A stretch of DNA of 46,938 nucleotides from positions 66,115-113,052 of the forward strand of contig DAHWBS010000001.1 in assembly GCA_027323445.1 (NCBI GenBank), given 5' to 3'. Positions 1 through 10,545 of the stretch are shown piece by piece (within the stretch, counting starts at the first letter, position 1; each line of letters opens with the position of its first letter). The notes beneath the pieces are model-generated. The model saw only the letters and a program-made list of their open reading frames with translations, did no database searches and had not been told where the DNA came from. The position numbers and the translations under genes were made by a program. The stretch comes from Leptospirillum sp. Its GTDB lineage: Bacteria; Nitrospirota; Leptospirillia; Leptospirillales; Leptospirillaceae.

Positions 1-554
1 CCGATCACAACAACTTTTTTGGGAAGCACTCTTGTTTCGAGAATGTCATCAGAAGTCATAATGTCTTTAGTGTCTAGACCCGTAATATCGGGGAGTCTGA
101 TACGGGTTCCGGAAGCGATGATGGCTTTTTGAAATCTGACGGGCTGTCCTGAGATGACCCCTTCATGTGTTCCGGTAAATCGGAATAAACCTTCAATCAG
201 GGTTATGGATGGATTGTCAAGAATCCCCTGAAGGGCATCATCTGCAAAGTCCTGTATGATCCTGTCTTTTGAATCAACAATATAATTCATGTCCAGATCG
301 ATATGCCCACCGGAAAGCCGGAGACCCAATTCCGGAAGTTCCGATACAATGAGGTGTCTGACGTGGGCCGACCTCAGCAACGCTTTTGAAGGCATACAGC
401 CTTTCAGGATACAAAGACCACCAAATGGGCCAGGGTCAACGAGCATGACCTGTGCACCTCTTCTGGCGGCTGCTTTTGCGGCATATCGTCCTGCTGAGCC
501 GCCTCCGATCACCAGCACCTCGGCTTTATCGGGAATACACTTGTCTTGAGCCAT
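1..554 (-). CDS. Dihydrolipoamide dehydrogenase-like FAD/NAD(P) disulfide oxidoreductase (N-terminal part, cut by window edge)
   Basis: This is the N-terminal 184 codons of a pyridine nucleotide-disulfide oxidoreductase; the rest lies beyond the left edge. The protein opens MAQDKCIPDKAEVLVIGGGS. GGGSAG is the FAD-binding Rossmann loop (about residues 17-22). GGLCILKGCMPSKAL follows and holds the redox-active Cys-x4-Cys pair. A second stretch, ASGTRIRLP, matches the conserved ATG-like motif of the family. Such enzymes oxidise a dithiol (dihydrolipoamide, mercuric ion, glutathione or another partner) with NAD(P)+. The C-terminal dimerisation domain is not visible, so the substrate cannot be told. 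GGLCILKGCMP differs from the usual GGTCLNVGCIP of E3 enzymes, which hints at a specialised member. The ATG at 554 is preceded by AAGGA. TTATACT just upstream could be a -10 box, but I see no good -35. Confidence 0.85.
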   Translation of the reverse strand, partial: MAQDKCIPDKAEVLVIGGGSAGRYAAKAAARRGAQVMLVDPGPFGGLCILKGCMPSKALLRSAHVRHLIVSELPELGLRLSGGHIDLDMNYIVDSKDRIIQDFADDALQGILDNPSITLIEGLFRFTGTHEGVISGQPVRFQKAIIASGTRIRLPDITGLDTKDIMTSDDILETRVLPKKVVVI

Positions 555-822
555 TTTTCATATCCTTAGTATAACGGGACTTTCCATGGGGTTTTCTGGG
601 ACCCTGTCTGTATTGATCAGCTAATCTCCCCACGTCCATCGGTTTGTAGCGATTGCTAATCGAGTCAGATGGGTTATCGAGCTATGATTTTATTCTTCCT
701 TATACTAAAGGATTTGATTTTTTTCGTCAGCAGTTTGTCGACTGATTTTGTCAGAAATGAAGTTTCGGGGCGATGGGAGAACTATGATCTTTTGCCGTTC
801 TTTTGTTTTTTGACAATCAGTC

Positions 823-851
823 TTGACAGTCTTGCTTTGAATGCCTAGAAT
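823..851 (+). promoter_or_regulatory. Sigma-70 promoter upstream of glnA
   Basis: TTGACA at 823-828 is a perfect -35 box. It is separated by exactly 17 bases from TAGAAT at 846-851, a 5/6 match to the -10 box. Transcription should start near 858, giving a leader of about 140 bases before glnA. Confidence 0.75.
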
Positions 852-891
852 CCTTCGGAGCGTGATCCATATTTCCCATCGGTCGAAAGAC

Positions 892-925
892 AAAGGCGTC
901 TTTTTGATGAAAGGACGCTTTTTTT
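892..925 (+). terminator. Terminator-like hairpin inside the glnA leader (possible attenuator or small-RNA end)
   Basis: Bases 892-904 can pair with 910-922 to form a 13-bp stem with two G-U pairs around a 5-base loop (905-909). The core is GCGTC/GACGC. The descending arm runs into a T-tract at 919-925. It lies about 35 bases after the predicted transcription start and 75 bases before the glnA start codon, so read-through would be required for glnA expression from this promoter. Confidence 0.55.
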
Positions 926-999
926 GTGCCTCCATCCCAATATTTTAAGGGATTTTGAATCCCGGCCATCAAGATTGATCAAGAAAGGAGCCCGACTCG

Positions 1000-2409
1000 A
1001 TGACACCGAAAGAAGTTCTTGAATTTGCTAAAAAAAACAATGTACAGATTATCGATTACCGCTTTACGGATCTTTTTGGCGCATGGCAGCATATTTCGAC
1101 TTCGCTCCATGAACTGTCAGAAGAGTCCTTTGTCGAGGGAAAAGGTTTCGATGGATCAAGTATCCGAGGTTTTCAGGCAATTAATGAATCGGACATGCTT
1201 TTGATTCCAGATCCGGCTTCTGCTTTCATGGACCCCTATACTCAAGTGCCGACCTTGGTCCTGATTTGTAATATCAAAGACCCTATTACCGGAGAGTCTT
1301 ATTCCAGGGATCCCCGCTTGATTGCTCAAAAAGCCGAGAGCTATCTCAAGAAAATTGCGGACGTTTCCTATTGGGGACCTGAGGCAGAGTTTTTTGTTTT
1401 CGACGATGTAAAATTTGGCCAGGGGTCGAACTATGCCCATTATTCCGTGGATTCCTCCGAGGCAATCTGGAATACTGACCGGGACGAAATGCCAAACCTT
1501 GGTTATAAAATTCGCCACAAGGAAGGCTATTTTCCTGTTTCCCCAAATGATACCCTTCAGGATCTGCGATCGGAAATGATTCTGACGATGGAAAAACTGG
1601 GTATCAGGACAGAAGTCCATCATCATGAAGTAGCAACAGCCGGACAGTGTGAAATTGATATGCGTTATGACACGTTGACAAAAATGGCTGATAACGTGAT
1701 GAAGTATAAGTATGTCGTTAGAAATACCTCCTTGAAATATGGCAAGTCTGCCACCTTTATGCCAAAGCCCCTTTTTCAGGATAATGGTTCAGGAATGCAC
1801 TGCCATCAGAGTCTCTGGAAGGGTGGAAAGAATCTCTTCTTCGGAAAAGGTGGTTATGCGGATTTATCCGAGATGGCCATTCATTACATTGGAGGACTTC
1901 TTCATCACGCTCCTGCTTTGCTGGCCTTTATTGCTCCAACAACAAATTCTTACAAAAGACTGGTTCCTGGTTATGAAGCGCCTATCAATCTGGCGTATTC
2001 GAAGAGGAATCGCTCTGCCTGTATCCGTATCCCGATGTACTCAAAAAGTGAAAAAGCAAAGAGAATTGAGTTTCGGACCCCGGATCCCAGCGCCAACCCC
2101 TATATTGCGTTTTCGGCCATGTTGATGGCAGGTCTCGATGGAATGGAGCGCAAGCTTGTTCCACCAGCACCACTCGACAAGGATATCTATGAAATGTCTG
2201 ACAGGGAAAGAAAAAAGATCAAGCAAATGCCCGGAAGCCTTGAGGGTGCCCTTGATGCTTTGGAGAAAGACCATGATTTCCTCCTTAAGGGCGGGGTCTT
2301 TACCAAGGATATGATTGAAGTCTGGATTGCAGAGAAGCGCAAAAGGGATGTGGATCAAGTTCGCCTTCGTCCTCATCCACATGAGTTCTTCCTGTACTAT
2401 GACGTCTAG
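1000..2409 (+). CDS. glnA: Glutamine synthetase type I
   Basis: The enzyme condenses ammonia with glutamate using ATP, the entry point of nitrogen into metabolism. At 469 residues it has the normal length of the bacterial dodecameric GSI-beta class. Visible family motifs include [11 protein letters not shown] (N-terminal beta-grasp), [24 protein letters not shown], the [12 protein letters not shown] metal/ATP region, [17 protein letters not shown], and [12 protein letters not shown] near the catalytic cleft. Tyr397 in KDIYEM sits at the position adenylylated by GlnE in E. coli, so covalent regulation is likely. The ATG is preceded by AAAGGAG at a good distance. The gene has its own promoter and leader hairpin upstream and a strong terminator directly after it, so it is probably monocistronic. 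The following NifA-like gene suggests a nitrogen-control locus. Confidence 0.97.
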   Translation: MTPKEVLEFAKKNNVQIIDYRFTDLFGAWQHISTSLHELSEESFVEGKGFDGSSIRGFQAINESDMLLIPDPASAFMDPYTQVPTLVLICNIKDPITGESYSRDPRLIAQKAESYLKKIADVSYWGPEAEFFVFDDVKFGQGSNYAHYSVDSSEAIWNTDRDEMPNLGYKIRHKEGYFPVSPNDTLQDLRSEMILTMEKLGIRTEVHHHEVATAGQCEIDMRYDTLTKMADNVMKYKYVVRNTSLKYGKSATFMPKPLFQDNGSGMHCHQSLWKGGKNLFFGKGGYADLSEMAIHYIGGLLHHAPALLAFIAPTTNSYKRLVPGYEAPINLAYSKRNRSACIRIPMYSKSEKAKRIEFRTPDPSANPYIAFSAMLMAGLDGMERKLVPPAPLDKDIYEMSDRERKKIKQMPGSLEGALDALEKDHDFLLKGGVFTKDMIEVWIAEKRKRDVDQVRLRPHPHEFFLYYDV

Positions 2410-2451
2410 GTTCTGTCTATCTGTTTTGTTGTAGAATCTATTTATCCTGTT

Positions 2452-2481
2452 GGCCCGAAGGGATTCCTTCGGGCCTTTTTT
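2452..2481 (+). terminator. Rho-independent terminator of glnA
   Basis: A perfect 10-bp stem, GGCCCGAAGG / CCTTCGGGCC (2452-2461 and 2466-2475), encloses the loop GATT and is followed directly by six T. It begins about 40 bases after the glnA stop codon. Confidence 0.92.
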
Positions 2482-2541
2482 CTTCCTTCTTTTCTTCCAT
2501 TTTTCAGATTGTAGCGGACCTTTTCGATCAGAAAGGGCTTT

Positions 2542-4155
2542 ATGGAATCCGAACATCAAATCATCCAGGAACTTACGACCTTGTTTTCAATCAGTCAGGA
2601 GCTTGCAAGTTGTCCTGATCTGGATGTTGCTCTCGTGAAGATCCTTGCCATCCTGGACCAAAACCTTGGGCTTCACCGAAGTTCGATACTTCTTCTGAAA
2701 GGAGCATCGGATGAGCTGTCAACAGAAATCGCTCATGGACTTTCCGAAGAAGAAAAAGAACGGGGGCGGTTTAAAAAAGGTGAAGGTATCACTGGAATGG
2801 TTCTGGAAAGTGGTGAGCCGGTCATTGTCCCAGATATCTCTCTTGAGCCACGCTTTTTGAACAGAACCGGGTCGAGGCTGTCAAAGAAGGAAAAGACAGC
2901 CTTTATTGCTGTTCCCCTTATTTTTCAGGGGAGGAAGCTGGGTGTTCTTTCTGCGGATAGAAGCGCTTCAGGGGGGAAGGAGAGTCTGGAAGAGGATGTC
3001 CGCTTGTTGACCACAATCAGCTCCATTATGGCTCAAGCAGTTCTTTTGAGACATAGTTTTGATGATGAAAAACGACGATTACAGGATGAAACGAGCAGAC
3101 TCGAACATGCCTTGAAAAATAGATATACGATTTCAGGCTGGATCGGACGATCGAAGCTGGTTGCTCAAATTGCAGAAAGCGTTCATCAAGTGGCCGCAAG
3201 CAGGGCGACTGTTTTAATTCTTGGAGAAAGTGGAACAGGCAAGGAGGTGATCGCAAAAGCGATTCATTTCAATAGCCCCAGAAATAAGATGCCTTTTATC
3301 CAGATCAACTGCGCTGCTATTCCGGAGACTCTTCTTGAAAGTGAATTGTTTGGACATGAAAAAGGGGCTTTTACAGGAGCAAGCCTGTCGAGACCGGGTA
3401 GGTTTGAGGCGGCAAATGAGGGGACGATTTTCCTTGATGAAATAGGAGAGATCCCTCCTTCTGTTCAAGTAAAGCTTCTAAGGGTTCTTCAGGAGCGTGT
3501 TGTTGAAAGGATTGGTTCAAACAGGCCTATTCCAATTGATGTCAGAATTGTTGCTGCAACCAATCGGAATCTTGATCAGGAAGTCAGGATGAACCGATTT
3601 AGGGAAGATTTATATTATCGTCTGAATGTCATTCCCATCTACCTTCCTCCACTAAGACATCGCAAGGAAGATATCCCTCTTCTCCTTGAGCACTTCCGCT
3701 CTCGCTTTATTGAGGAAAATGGACGGGATGTCCGGATTGCTTCTGATGCGATTGATGTTTTTATGGAATATGACTGGCCAGGAAATGTTCGTGAGCTTGA
3801 AAATATTGTTGAGAGGCTCGTTGTGATGGCTAGAAAAGACGTTATAACAGCGAGTGACGTTGTGCAGACTCTTGCGCTTTTCCCGGTCCACTCCAGTGGT
3901 GTTTCAGCAGTTGAATCAAGTGGAAATCTTTCTGTATCGGGAAGGGAACAGTCCTCCACCCAAAGAGGAGCTACTGTTCATGAAATCAATACAGATTTGC
4001 CTGATACGATAAGAGAGCTTGAACGAGAACGAATTCTAAAGGCTCTGGAGCGTTCCGGTGGAGTGAAGACCCGGGCAGCCCTTGCACTTGGCATTACAAC
4101 GCGGCAATTGGTTTACCGGATGGAAAAGTATGGAATAAGGGGAGAGGGATCATGA
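2542..4155 (+). CDS. NifA-like sigma-54-dependent transcriptional activator (GAF-AAA+-Fis HTH)
   Basis: This 537-residue enhancer-binding protein has three parts. An N-terminal GAF sensor spans about residues 20-170. The AAA+ sigma-54 interaction domain spans about 200-430, with Walker A GESGTGKE from Gly228, the sigma-54 contact loop GAFTGA at 275-280, and the Walker B region [12 protein letters not shown] Fis-type helix-turn-helix lies at about 495-535 ([18 protein letters not shown]). The order GAF-AAA-HTH is that of NifA/AnfA/FhlA-type activators, which use ATP hydrolysis to open sigma-54 promoters. Its position right after glnA favours nitrogen control. No nif genes are in the window, so the NifA identity is inference. 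It could equally be a NorR-like or other GAF-type activator. No phosphorylatable receiver domain is present. Confidence 0.85.
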   Translation: MESEHQIIQELTTLFSISQELASCPDLDVALVKILAILDQNLGLHRSSILLLKGASDELSTEIAHGLSEEEKERGRFKKGEGITGMVLESGEPVIVPDISLEPRFLNRTGSRLSKKEKTAFIAVPLIFQGRKLGVLSADRSASGGKESLEEDVRLLTTISSIMAQAVLLRHSFDDEKRRLQDETSRLEHALKNRYTISGWIGRSKLVAQIAESVHQVAASRATVLILGESGTGKEVIAKAIHFNSPRNKMPFIQINCAAIPETLLESELFGHEKGAFTGASLSRPGRFEAANEGTIFLDEIGEIPPSVQVKLLRVLQERVVERIGSNRPIPIDVRIVAATNRNLDQEVRMNRFREDLYYRLNVIPIYLPPLRHRKEDIPLLLEHFRSRFIEENGRDVRIASDAIDVFMEYDWPGNVRELENIVERLVVMARKDVITASDVVQTLALFPVHSSGVSAVESSGNLSVSGREQSSTQRGATVHEINTDLPDTIRELERERILKALERSGGVKTRAALALGITTRQLVYRMEKYGIRGEGS

Positions 4156-4164
4156 TCTCCCCTT
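4137..4164. terminator. Inverted repeat between convergent genes, overlapping a stop codon
   Basis: AAGGGGAGA (4137-4145) and TCTCCCCTT (4156-4164) form a perfect 9-bp stem around a 10-base loop. The loop contains the TGA of the upstream activator gene. It lies where the activator gene and aspS converge and may end transcripts in both directions, although neither side has a T-tract. Confidence 0.4.
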
Positions 4165-4183
4165 ATCTATGGAGAGGTTGGGG

Positions 4184-5950
4184 CTAGTCTTTTGACGCCA
4201 GACGGATTCCAAGGTCCCTGAGTTGGGAAGGACTGACATCCGAAGGGGCATTTGTCATCAGACATGATCCCTTTTGTGTTTTGGGGAAAGCTATGACGTC
4301 TCTTATAGAGCCTGTTCCTGCAAGAAGCATGATGAGGCGGTCCAGCCCAAGAGCCATTCCCAGATGTGGTGGAGCTCCATAAGTCAAAGCATCGAGTAAG
4401 AACCCAAATTTTTGCAGAGCTTCTTCTTTTTCAATCTTGAGGAGGTTCAGAACTGTTTCCTGGATCGTTCTTTCATGGATTCTCTGGCTCCCTCCCCCGA
4501 GCTCTGTTCCGTTCAAGACCAAATCATAGGCATTCGAGCGAACGGAAAGTGGTTCAGTGATCAGTTTTTCAAGGTCATCGAGGTGGGGTGATGTAAAAGG
4601 GTGATGCAAGGCATCCAGTCTATTTTCTTCATCATTCCACTCAAACATGGGAAAGTCCACGACCCATAGAAGAGAGAAATGATCTGGGTGCCGAAGATTC
4701 AGACGGTCTCCGATATGTAGACGAAGTTGCCCCATGATCTTTTGAGCCTTGGATCTTGTGTCGGCGATAAAGAGGAGCAGATCGCCTGACTCTGCTTCCA
4801 GACTATCAATAATGGCTTTCTGTGTGGATTCAGGAAAAAACTTGGCTATTGGGCTTGAGAGTTCTCCTGATTCCCACTTCATCCATGCCAATCCACTGGC
4901 TCCCTGAGAGATGGTCCATTGTGTAAGTGTGTCCATTTCTTTACGGGACAAGGATGCCCCACCCGGATAGCGAATTCCTATCACTGAGCCGTCCTTTTTA
5001 GCGAGAACATCAAGAAAGACCTTAAATGTATTGCCTGAAACCTGTTCATCAAGGCGCATCATCTTGAGGGCAAAGCGAAGATCTGGTTTATCTGTTCCGT
5101 AATTCTCCATGGCTTCCTGATATGTAAGGCGCATGAAGGGTTTTTGTGGAATGTGATGAGTGAATTGCGAAAAAAGTGCTGTCACCATTCCTTCCATTTG
5201 GGATAGAAACTGATCAACTGTCAGAAAGGATGCCTCAATGTCAAGTTGAGTGAATTCAGGCTGGCGATCAGAACGCAAGTCTTCATCCCGGAAGCAGCGG
5301 GCAATCTGGTAATACTTTTCAATTCCTCCTACCATCAGAAGTTGTTTGAAGAGTTGGGGAGACTGGGGGAGGGCATAGAAAGATCCCTTTTCAAGTCTGG
5401 ATGGGACAAGGAAATCTCGGGCTCCTTCAGGTGTTGATTTTGTAAGGATAGGGGTCTCGACTTCCCAAAAACCTTGAGAAACCAGATGATTTCGTAAAAA
5501 ATGGGTCACCTCACTTCGCAGTTTCAGATTGTTGCGAAGTTCGGGTCTTCTCATATCAAGATATCGGTATGTGAGTCGAAGTGTTTCCGAGATCTCTGTC
5601 CGGTCATCAATTGGGAAAGGGGGAGTCGGGGATGTATTCAGAACATTAATGGTCACTGTCCTGATTTCAAGACGCCCCGTTGGGAGTGTCGTGTTTTCTG
5701 TTCCCTCGGGTCTTTTTTCAATCGTTCCATGAACAGAAATGACCCATTCATCCCGCATCGCTTTTGCTGCTTCTATCAGGTGTGGATTTTTTTCAGTATC
5801 GATAACCACCTGAGCAATTCCTGATCGATCCCTTAAGTCAAAAAAGAGAAGAGAGCCGTGGTCCCTGACGGTTTGTACCCAACCTGAAAGTGTTGTCATA
5901 GATCCTATAGGCAGGGATACAATATCAATGATTGGGTGCGATCGAACCAT
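4184..5950 (-). CDS. aspS: Aspartyl-tRNA synthetase
   Basis: This class II synthetase charges tRNA-Asp with aspartate. At 588 residues it is the full bacterial type. It has an N-terminal OB-fold anticodon domain (LSGWVQTVRDHG, FFDLRDRSGIAQVV). The class II catalytic core carries motif 2, CFRDEDLRSDRQPEFTQLD. A GAD-type insertion follows in the middle, and motif 3 is LGMALGLDRLIMLLAG near the C-terminus. The ATG at 5950 is preceded by AAGGAAG. It is the last gene of the apparent guaB-guaA-pseudouridine synthase-aspS operon, 30 bases after its upstream neighbour. Whether it discriminates tRNA-Asp from tRNA-Asn cannot be judged without a search for asnS or gatCAB elsewhere in the genome. Confidence 0.97.
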   Translation of the reverse strand: MVRSHPIIDIVSLPIGSMTTLSGWVQTVRDHGSLLFFDLRDRSGIAQVVIDTEKNPHLIEAAKAMRDEWVISVHGTIEKRPEGTENTTLPTGRLEIRTVTINVLNTSPTPPFPIDDRTEISETLRLTYRYLDMRRPELRNNLKLRSEVTHFLRNHLVSQGFWEVETPILTKSTPEGARDFLVPSRLEKGSFYALPQSPQLFKQLLMVGGIEKYYQIARCFRDEDLRSDRQPEFTQLDIEASFLTVDQFLSQMEGMVTALFSQFTHHIPQKPFMRLTYQEAMENYGTDKPDLRFALKMMRLDEQVSGNTFKVFLDVLAKKDGSVIGIRYPGGASLSRKEMDTLTQWTISQGASGLAWMKWESGELSSPIAKFFPESTQKAIIDSLEAESGDLLLFIADTRSKAQKIMGQLRLHIGDRLNLRHPDHFSLLWVVDFPMFEWNDEENRLDALHHPFTSPHLDDLEKLITEPLSVRSNAYDLVLNGTELGGGSQRIHERTIQETVLNLLKIEKEEALQKFGFLLDALTYGAPPHLGMALGLDRLIMLLAGTGSIRDVIAFPKTQKGSCLMTNAPSDVSPSQLRDLGIRLASKD

Positions 5951-5980
5951 GAGTTCTTCCTTTTTATCGTAATGAATCTG

Positions 5981-7249
5981 TTAAGAGCGCCTTGTTTTTG
6001 GTTTGCCATTTCTGGAGGAACCCGGTCCTTGTCCGGGACGTCCTGAAGGTCGGCTGTTTGAAGAGTGTGGTCTGGTTCTTTCTCCGCTTCCCTGATAAGT
6101 GCTTTTGGTTTGTCTGGTCCCTTCACCTGATGAAGTTTGGCCTCCGTCTCGTGGTCTTTCAGCCCTGTCTCTGGGCTGGAAACGATCAGAAGAAGATCGT
6201 TCAGGCCTGTCGGAAAAGGATCTTTGGTCCGTCTCCCCCTCATTGTGGCTGACTGTAATCTCTTCCATCTCTGGAGAAGTATTTCCCTTGGCTGATAAGG
6301 GATCTTCTATTTCAACAATAGCAGGTGCTGATGAAGACTTTTGTTTCTGATCTCCAAAATGTTTTAAATGGGGTGTGTGCTCTGCTCTGGATTCACGTCC
6401 CTTTTGCTGATTCGGAAATCGGGCGTTGTTCTCTTGGGAGTTGTTGTGAGTATAAGTTGCTTCGGGGGTCAGGAGCTGTTTGATCTCATTGGAGGAAACA
6501 ACTCGAAATTCTCCTGGCTCAAGACCCTTAAGGTCAAGATTTCCAAAGGAAATGCGGGTAAGTTTCAGAACAAAGTAATTAAAGGTTTCAAAAATCCTGC
6601 GGACTTCCCTGTTCCGACCCTCAGTGAGAGTGATCCTGTACCAGGCGTTGGTTTCAGTCGTTCTTTCGTGTTCGACTTCTATCGGTGCAACCGGGTGTCC
6701 GTCAAGACGGACTTTGCCGAGCCGGATGAGGTCGAGGTGTCTTGGGTCGACTCCGCCCTGTATCTTGACCAGATAGGTTCTGGGAATTGCAAACCTTGGA
6801 TGGAGAATTCGTTGGGACAAGTCTCCGTTATTTGTCAGGAGAAGAACTCCCTCGGTTTGAAAATCCAGTCTGCCGATATGTAAAAGTGGGGAGATATTGG
6901 GAAAAAAGTCCTTAAGAGTTGGCTTTCCGTCAGGATCAAAGACCGCAGAGATGACCCCTTTTGGTTTGTAGAAAAGGAAGAGAAATGTTTCCTTTTCCCT
7001 TGGCAGCATTCTTCCCTCAACGACTATGACATCTTTTTGTGGATCAACCTTGGTTCCTGGAGTGGTTTCCACTACCCCATTGACCGTAACGAGTCCACCG
7101 GCTATGAGCTCTTCTGCGTTTCTTCTGGATGTAATCCCACGATGGGCCAGAAGCTTCTGAAGCCTGACTTCTCCGGACAAGGTTGTGGCATATTCGGTGT
7201 TTTCTTTGTCACTTTTGGTGTTTTTCTGGTAATGATCCTGATCAGACAT
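5981..7249 (-). CDS. RluB/RsuA-family rRNA pseudouridine synthase with a long basic tail
   Basis: The protein isomerises a uridine in ribosomal RNA to pseudouridine. An S4 RNA-binding domain (about residues 27-75; RLQKLLAHRGITSRRNAEEL) is followed by the catalytic domain. The latter carries GRLDFQTEGVLLLTNNGD, where Asp129 is the nucleophile, and RNREVRRIFE. Family members usually end near residue 250. Here about 155 further residues form a low-complexity tail rich in Arg, Ser, Gly and Pro, with repeated RPERSSSDR- and RPRDGG-like pieces and ending KPKTRRS. E. coli RluB also has a basic tail, which favours RluB over RsuA, but the target base is inferred only. The gene lies 15 bases downstream of guaA. 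Confidence 0.9.
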   Translation of the reverse strand: MSDQDHYQKNTKSDKENTEYATTLSGEVRLQKLLAHRGITSRRNAEELIAGGLVTVNGVVETTPGTKVDPQKDVIVVEGRMLPREKETFLFLFYKPKGVISAVFDPDGKPTLKDFFPNISPLLHIGRLDFQTEGVLLLTNNGDLSQRILHPRFAIPRTYLVKIQGGVDPRHLDLIRLGKVRLDGHPVAPIEVEHERTTETNAWYRITLTEGRNREVRRIFETFNYFVLKLTRISFGNLDLKGLEPGEFRVVSSNEIKQLLTPEATYTHNNSQENNARFPNQQKGRESRAEHTPHLKHFGDQKQKSSSAPAIVEIEDPLSAKGNTSPEMEEITVSHNEGETDQRSFSDRPERSSSDRFQPRDRAERPRDGGQTSSGEGTRQTKSTYQGSGERTRPHSSNSRPSGRPGQGPGSSRNGKPKTRRS

Positions 7250-7264
7250 GGTGTTTCAACCGTT

Positions 7265-8821
7265 CTATTCCCATTCAATTGTGCTGGGAGGTTTGGGGGA
7301 TATATCGTGAACGACTCGGTTAATCCCTCTGACCTCGGAAATGATCCGATGGGAAATTCGGAGCATAAGGCTATGGGGGATTTCCCCGATATCGGCTGTC
7401 ATGCCATCGACGCTTGTGACCGTCCGCACGGCAATCGCATTCTCATAAGTTCTTTGATCGCCCATGACTCCAACAGAGTGAACAGGAAGAAGAACTGCAA
7501 AATACTGCCAAAGAGATTTACCGGTATCTGTACCATCAAGTTCTTCACGGACGATTCGGTCGGCTTCCCGAACCATTCGGATGCGATCATTGGTGATGGA
7601 CCCAAGAATCCGGATGGCGAGTCCCGGACCAGGAAAGGGCTGGCGATGAACAAAATGATCAGGCAAGCCCAACTCTTTTCCAATAATACGGACTTCATCC
7701 TTAAAAAGCTCTCTTAGCGGTTCGACGAGAGAAAAGGGCATCCTTTTCGGAAGGCCTCCCACGTTGTGATGGCTTTTTATAACGCTGGACGAGCCATTGC
7801 TGGAAACACTTTCTATGACATCGGGATAGAGCGTTCCCTGTGCCAGATACTTCGGCATTCCCAATTGCTTCGCTTCTTTTTGAAAAACATGAATAAATGT
7901 CCGTCCAATAATTTTTCTTTTGCGCTCAGGATCTTTTACTCCAGAGAGTCGTTTAATGAACAGCTCTGAGCTGTGGGAGACAATCAAAGGCAGTTTTAAA
8001 GACTGGAGATCCTTTACGATGGATTGTGTCTCTCCCTCACGCATCAGTCCGTTATCAACATAAACCGCTGTGAATTGAGGCCCGACCGCCCGATGGCACA
8101 GAAGGGCCGTTACGGTTGAATCAATTCCGCCAGAAAGGGCACAGATGAGGTGATCCTGCTTGACCACTGAGCGGATTTCTTCGATTTTTCTGTCGATATA
8201 TCCTGTCAGTGACCAGTTTGGTGTTACGCCCGCCACATTTTGTAAAAAATTCTGTATGAATTTGATGCCATTTCGTGTTTGGGTTACCTCAGGATGAAAT
8301 TGTACTCCAAACAATTTTTCTTTTGGATTTTCCATTGCGGCATAAGGGGTTGTTTTTGTATGTCCTGCGCCGACAAATCCTGAAGGCAGGTGAAGTATGC
8401 TGTCTCCATGGCTCATGAGGACCGGGTCACTATCAGGAAATACTGTCCATATGGACGAAGTATTTTTTTCACGATGAAAGCCTGTGACTCCGTATTCTCT
8501 CACCTCTGCAGGAACAACCTTTCCGCCCAGAACTTTAGCCATGAGCTGCATTCCGTAACAGATGCCAAGAACGGGGATATCCAGTTTGAAGAGCTCCAGG
8601 TTTACTGAAGGGGCATCCTGTTCAAAAACAGAGGAAGGCCCGCCCGAGAGGATAATGGCAAGAGGTTTTTTGTCCCTGATTTGGGCAATGGGTGTCGTAA
8701 AAGGGAGAATTTCAGAGTAGATACCCATTTCACGCACTCTTCGCGCAATGTTTTGGGTCAGCTGTGATCCAAAGTCCAGAATCACTACGGGACGGGGTGC
8801 TGAATGACTGTTCACTTGCAA
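7265..8821 (-). CDS. guaA: GMP synthase (glutamine-hydrolysing)
   Basis: The enzyme aminates XMP to GMP using ATP and glutamine, completing the pathway begun by guaB next door. The protein has 518 residues. The N-terminal class I glutamine amidotransferase carries Cys88 in LGICYGMQL and a His-Glu pair in FHPEVT. The ATP-pyrophosphatase domain follows with the P-loop SGGIDSTV. The C-terminal dimerisation domain ends in the typical PPSTIEWE. The start at 8821 gives a short N-terminal addition before VVILDFGSQ, as in many homologues. It is 54 bases downstream of guaB in the same orientation, so the two are probably co-transcribed. Confidence 0.97.
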   Translation of the reverse strand: MQVNSHSAPRPVVILDFGSQLTQNIARRVREMGIYSEILPFTTPIAQIRDKKPLAIILSGGPSSVFEQDAPSVNLELFKLDIPVLGICYGMQLMAKVLGGKVVPAEVREYGVTGFHREKNTSSIWTVFPDSDPVLMSHGDSILHLPSGFVGAGHTKTTPYAAMENPKEKLFGVQFHPEVTQTRNGIKFIQNFLQNVAGVTPNWSLTGYIDRKIEEIRSVVKQDHLICALSGGIDSTVTALLCHRAVGPQFTAVYVDNGLMREGETQSIVKDLQSLKLPLIVSHSSELFIKRLSGVKDPERKRKIIGRTFIHVFQKEAKQLGMPKYLAQGTLYPDVIESVSSNGSSSVIKSHHNVGGLPKRMPFSLVEPLRELFKDEVRIIGKELGLPDHFVHRQPFPGPGLAIRILGSITNDRIRMVREADRIVREELDGTDTGKSLWQYFAVLLPVHSVGVMGDQRTYENAIAVRTVTSVDGMTADIGEIPHSLMLRISHRIISEVRGINRVVHDISPKPPSTIEWE

Positions 8822-8875
8822 TTTCTCCGATTGAAAGCAGGAAAACTTATTTTTTGGATGAAAAGAGATGGGGGG

Positions 8876-10363
<1,488 letters not shown>

Positions 10364-10375
10364 TTATATCCCTAC

Positions 10376-10405
10376 ATGATATTCTTTTTTGAATAGGTGG
10401 GTCAA
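10376..10405 (-). promoter_or_regulatory. Sigma-70 promoter of the guaB operon
   Basis: Reading the minus strand, TTGACC (10405-10400) is a 5/6 -35 box. It is followed after 18 bases by TATCAT (10381-10376), a 4/6 -10 box. It is correctly placed in front of guaB. Confidence 0.55.
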
Positions 10406-10545
10406 ATATAAGTCTCTTCCTCGAAGGTATGCTGGCTTTGGTGCTCTCTTTTCATGTGGTCTTGATCACCGAAGAGAGAACGGACTTTCTCTGAGAAGAT
10501 GGTATTGGGGGCGGTCTTGATCGTTATGTCTTCCTGATGCGAAAT

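Larger units (their letters stand above)
555..999. other. Non-coding interval between the oxidoreductase gene and glnA
   Basis: This is 445 bases without a credible gene. It holds the start region of the leftward oxidoreductase gene, the glnA promoter (823-851) and a terminator-like hairpin in the glnA leader (892-925). A small hairpin follows at about 950-964 (GGGATT, TTG, AATCCC), close to the glnA ribosome binding site. An imperfect inverted pair, TTATACTAAGGA (minus strand, about 563-574) and TTATACTAAAGGA (plus strand, about 700-712), sits on either side of the divergent region. I found no sigma-54 -24/-12 element here and no clear NtrC site. Confidence 0.6.

Noticed and set aside
705-935. 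Open frame of 76 codons on the minus strand upstream of glnA
   Set aside because: It has no similarity to known proteins, covers the glnA promoter and leader hairpin, and has no supporting ribosome binding site.
555-999. Sigma-54 promoter and NtrC sites in front of glnA
   Set aside because: No GG-N10-GC element with correct spacing and no palindromic NtrC site was found; the clear promoter is of the sigma-70 type.
10441-10545. Possible terminator or repeat between the DUF815 gene and guaB (two copies of GGTCTTGATC; CTCTCTT pairing with AAGAGAG)
   Set aside because: The stem encloses a long loop, has no T-tract, and the 10-base repeat is too short to be called a real repeat.
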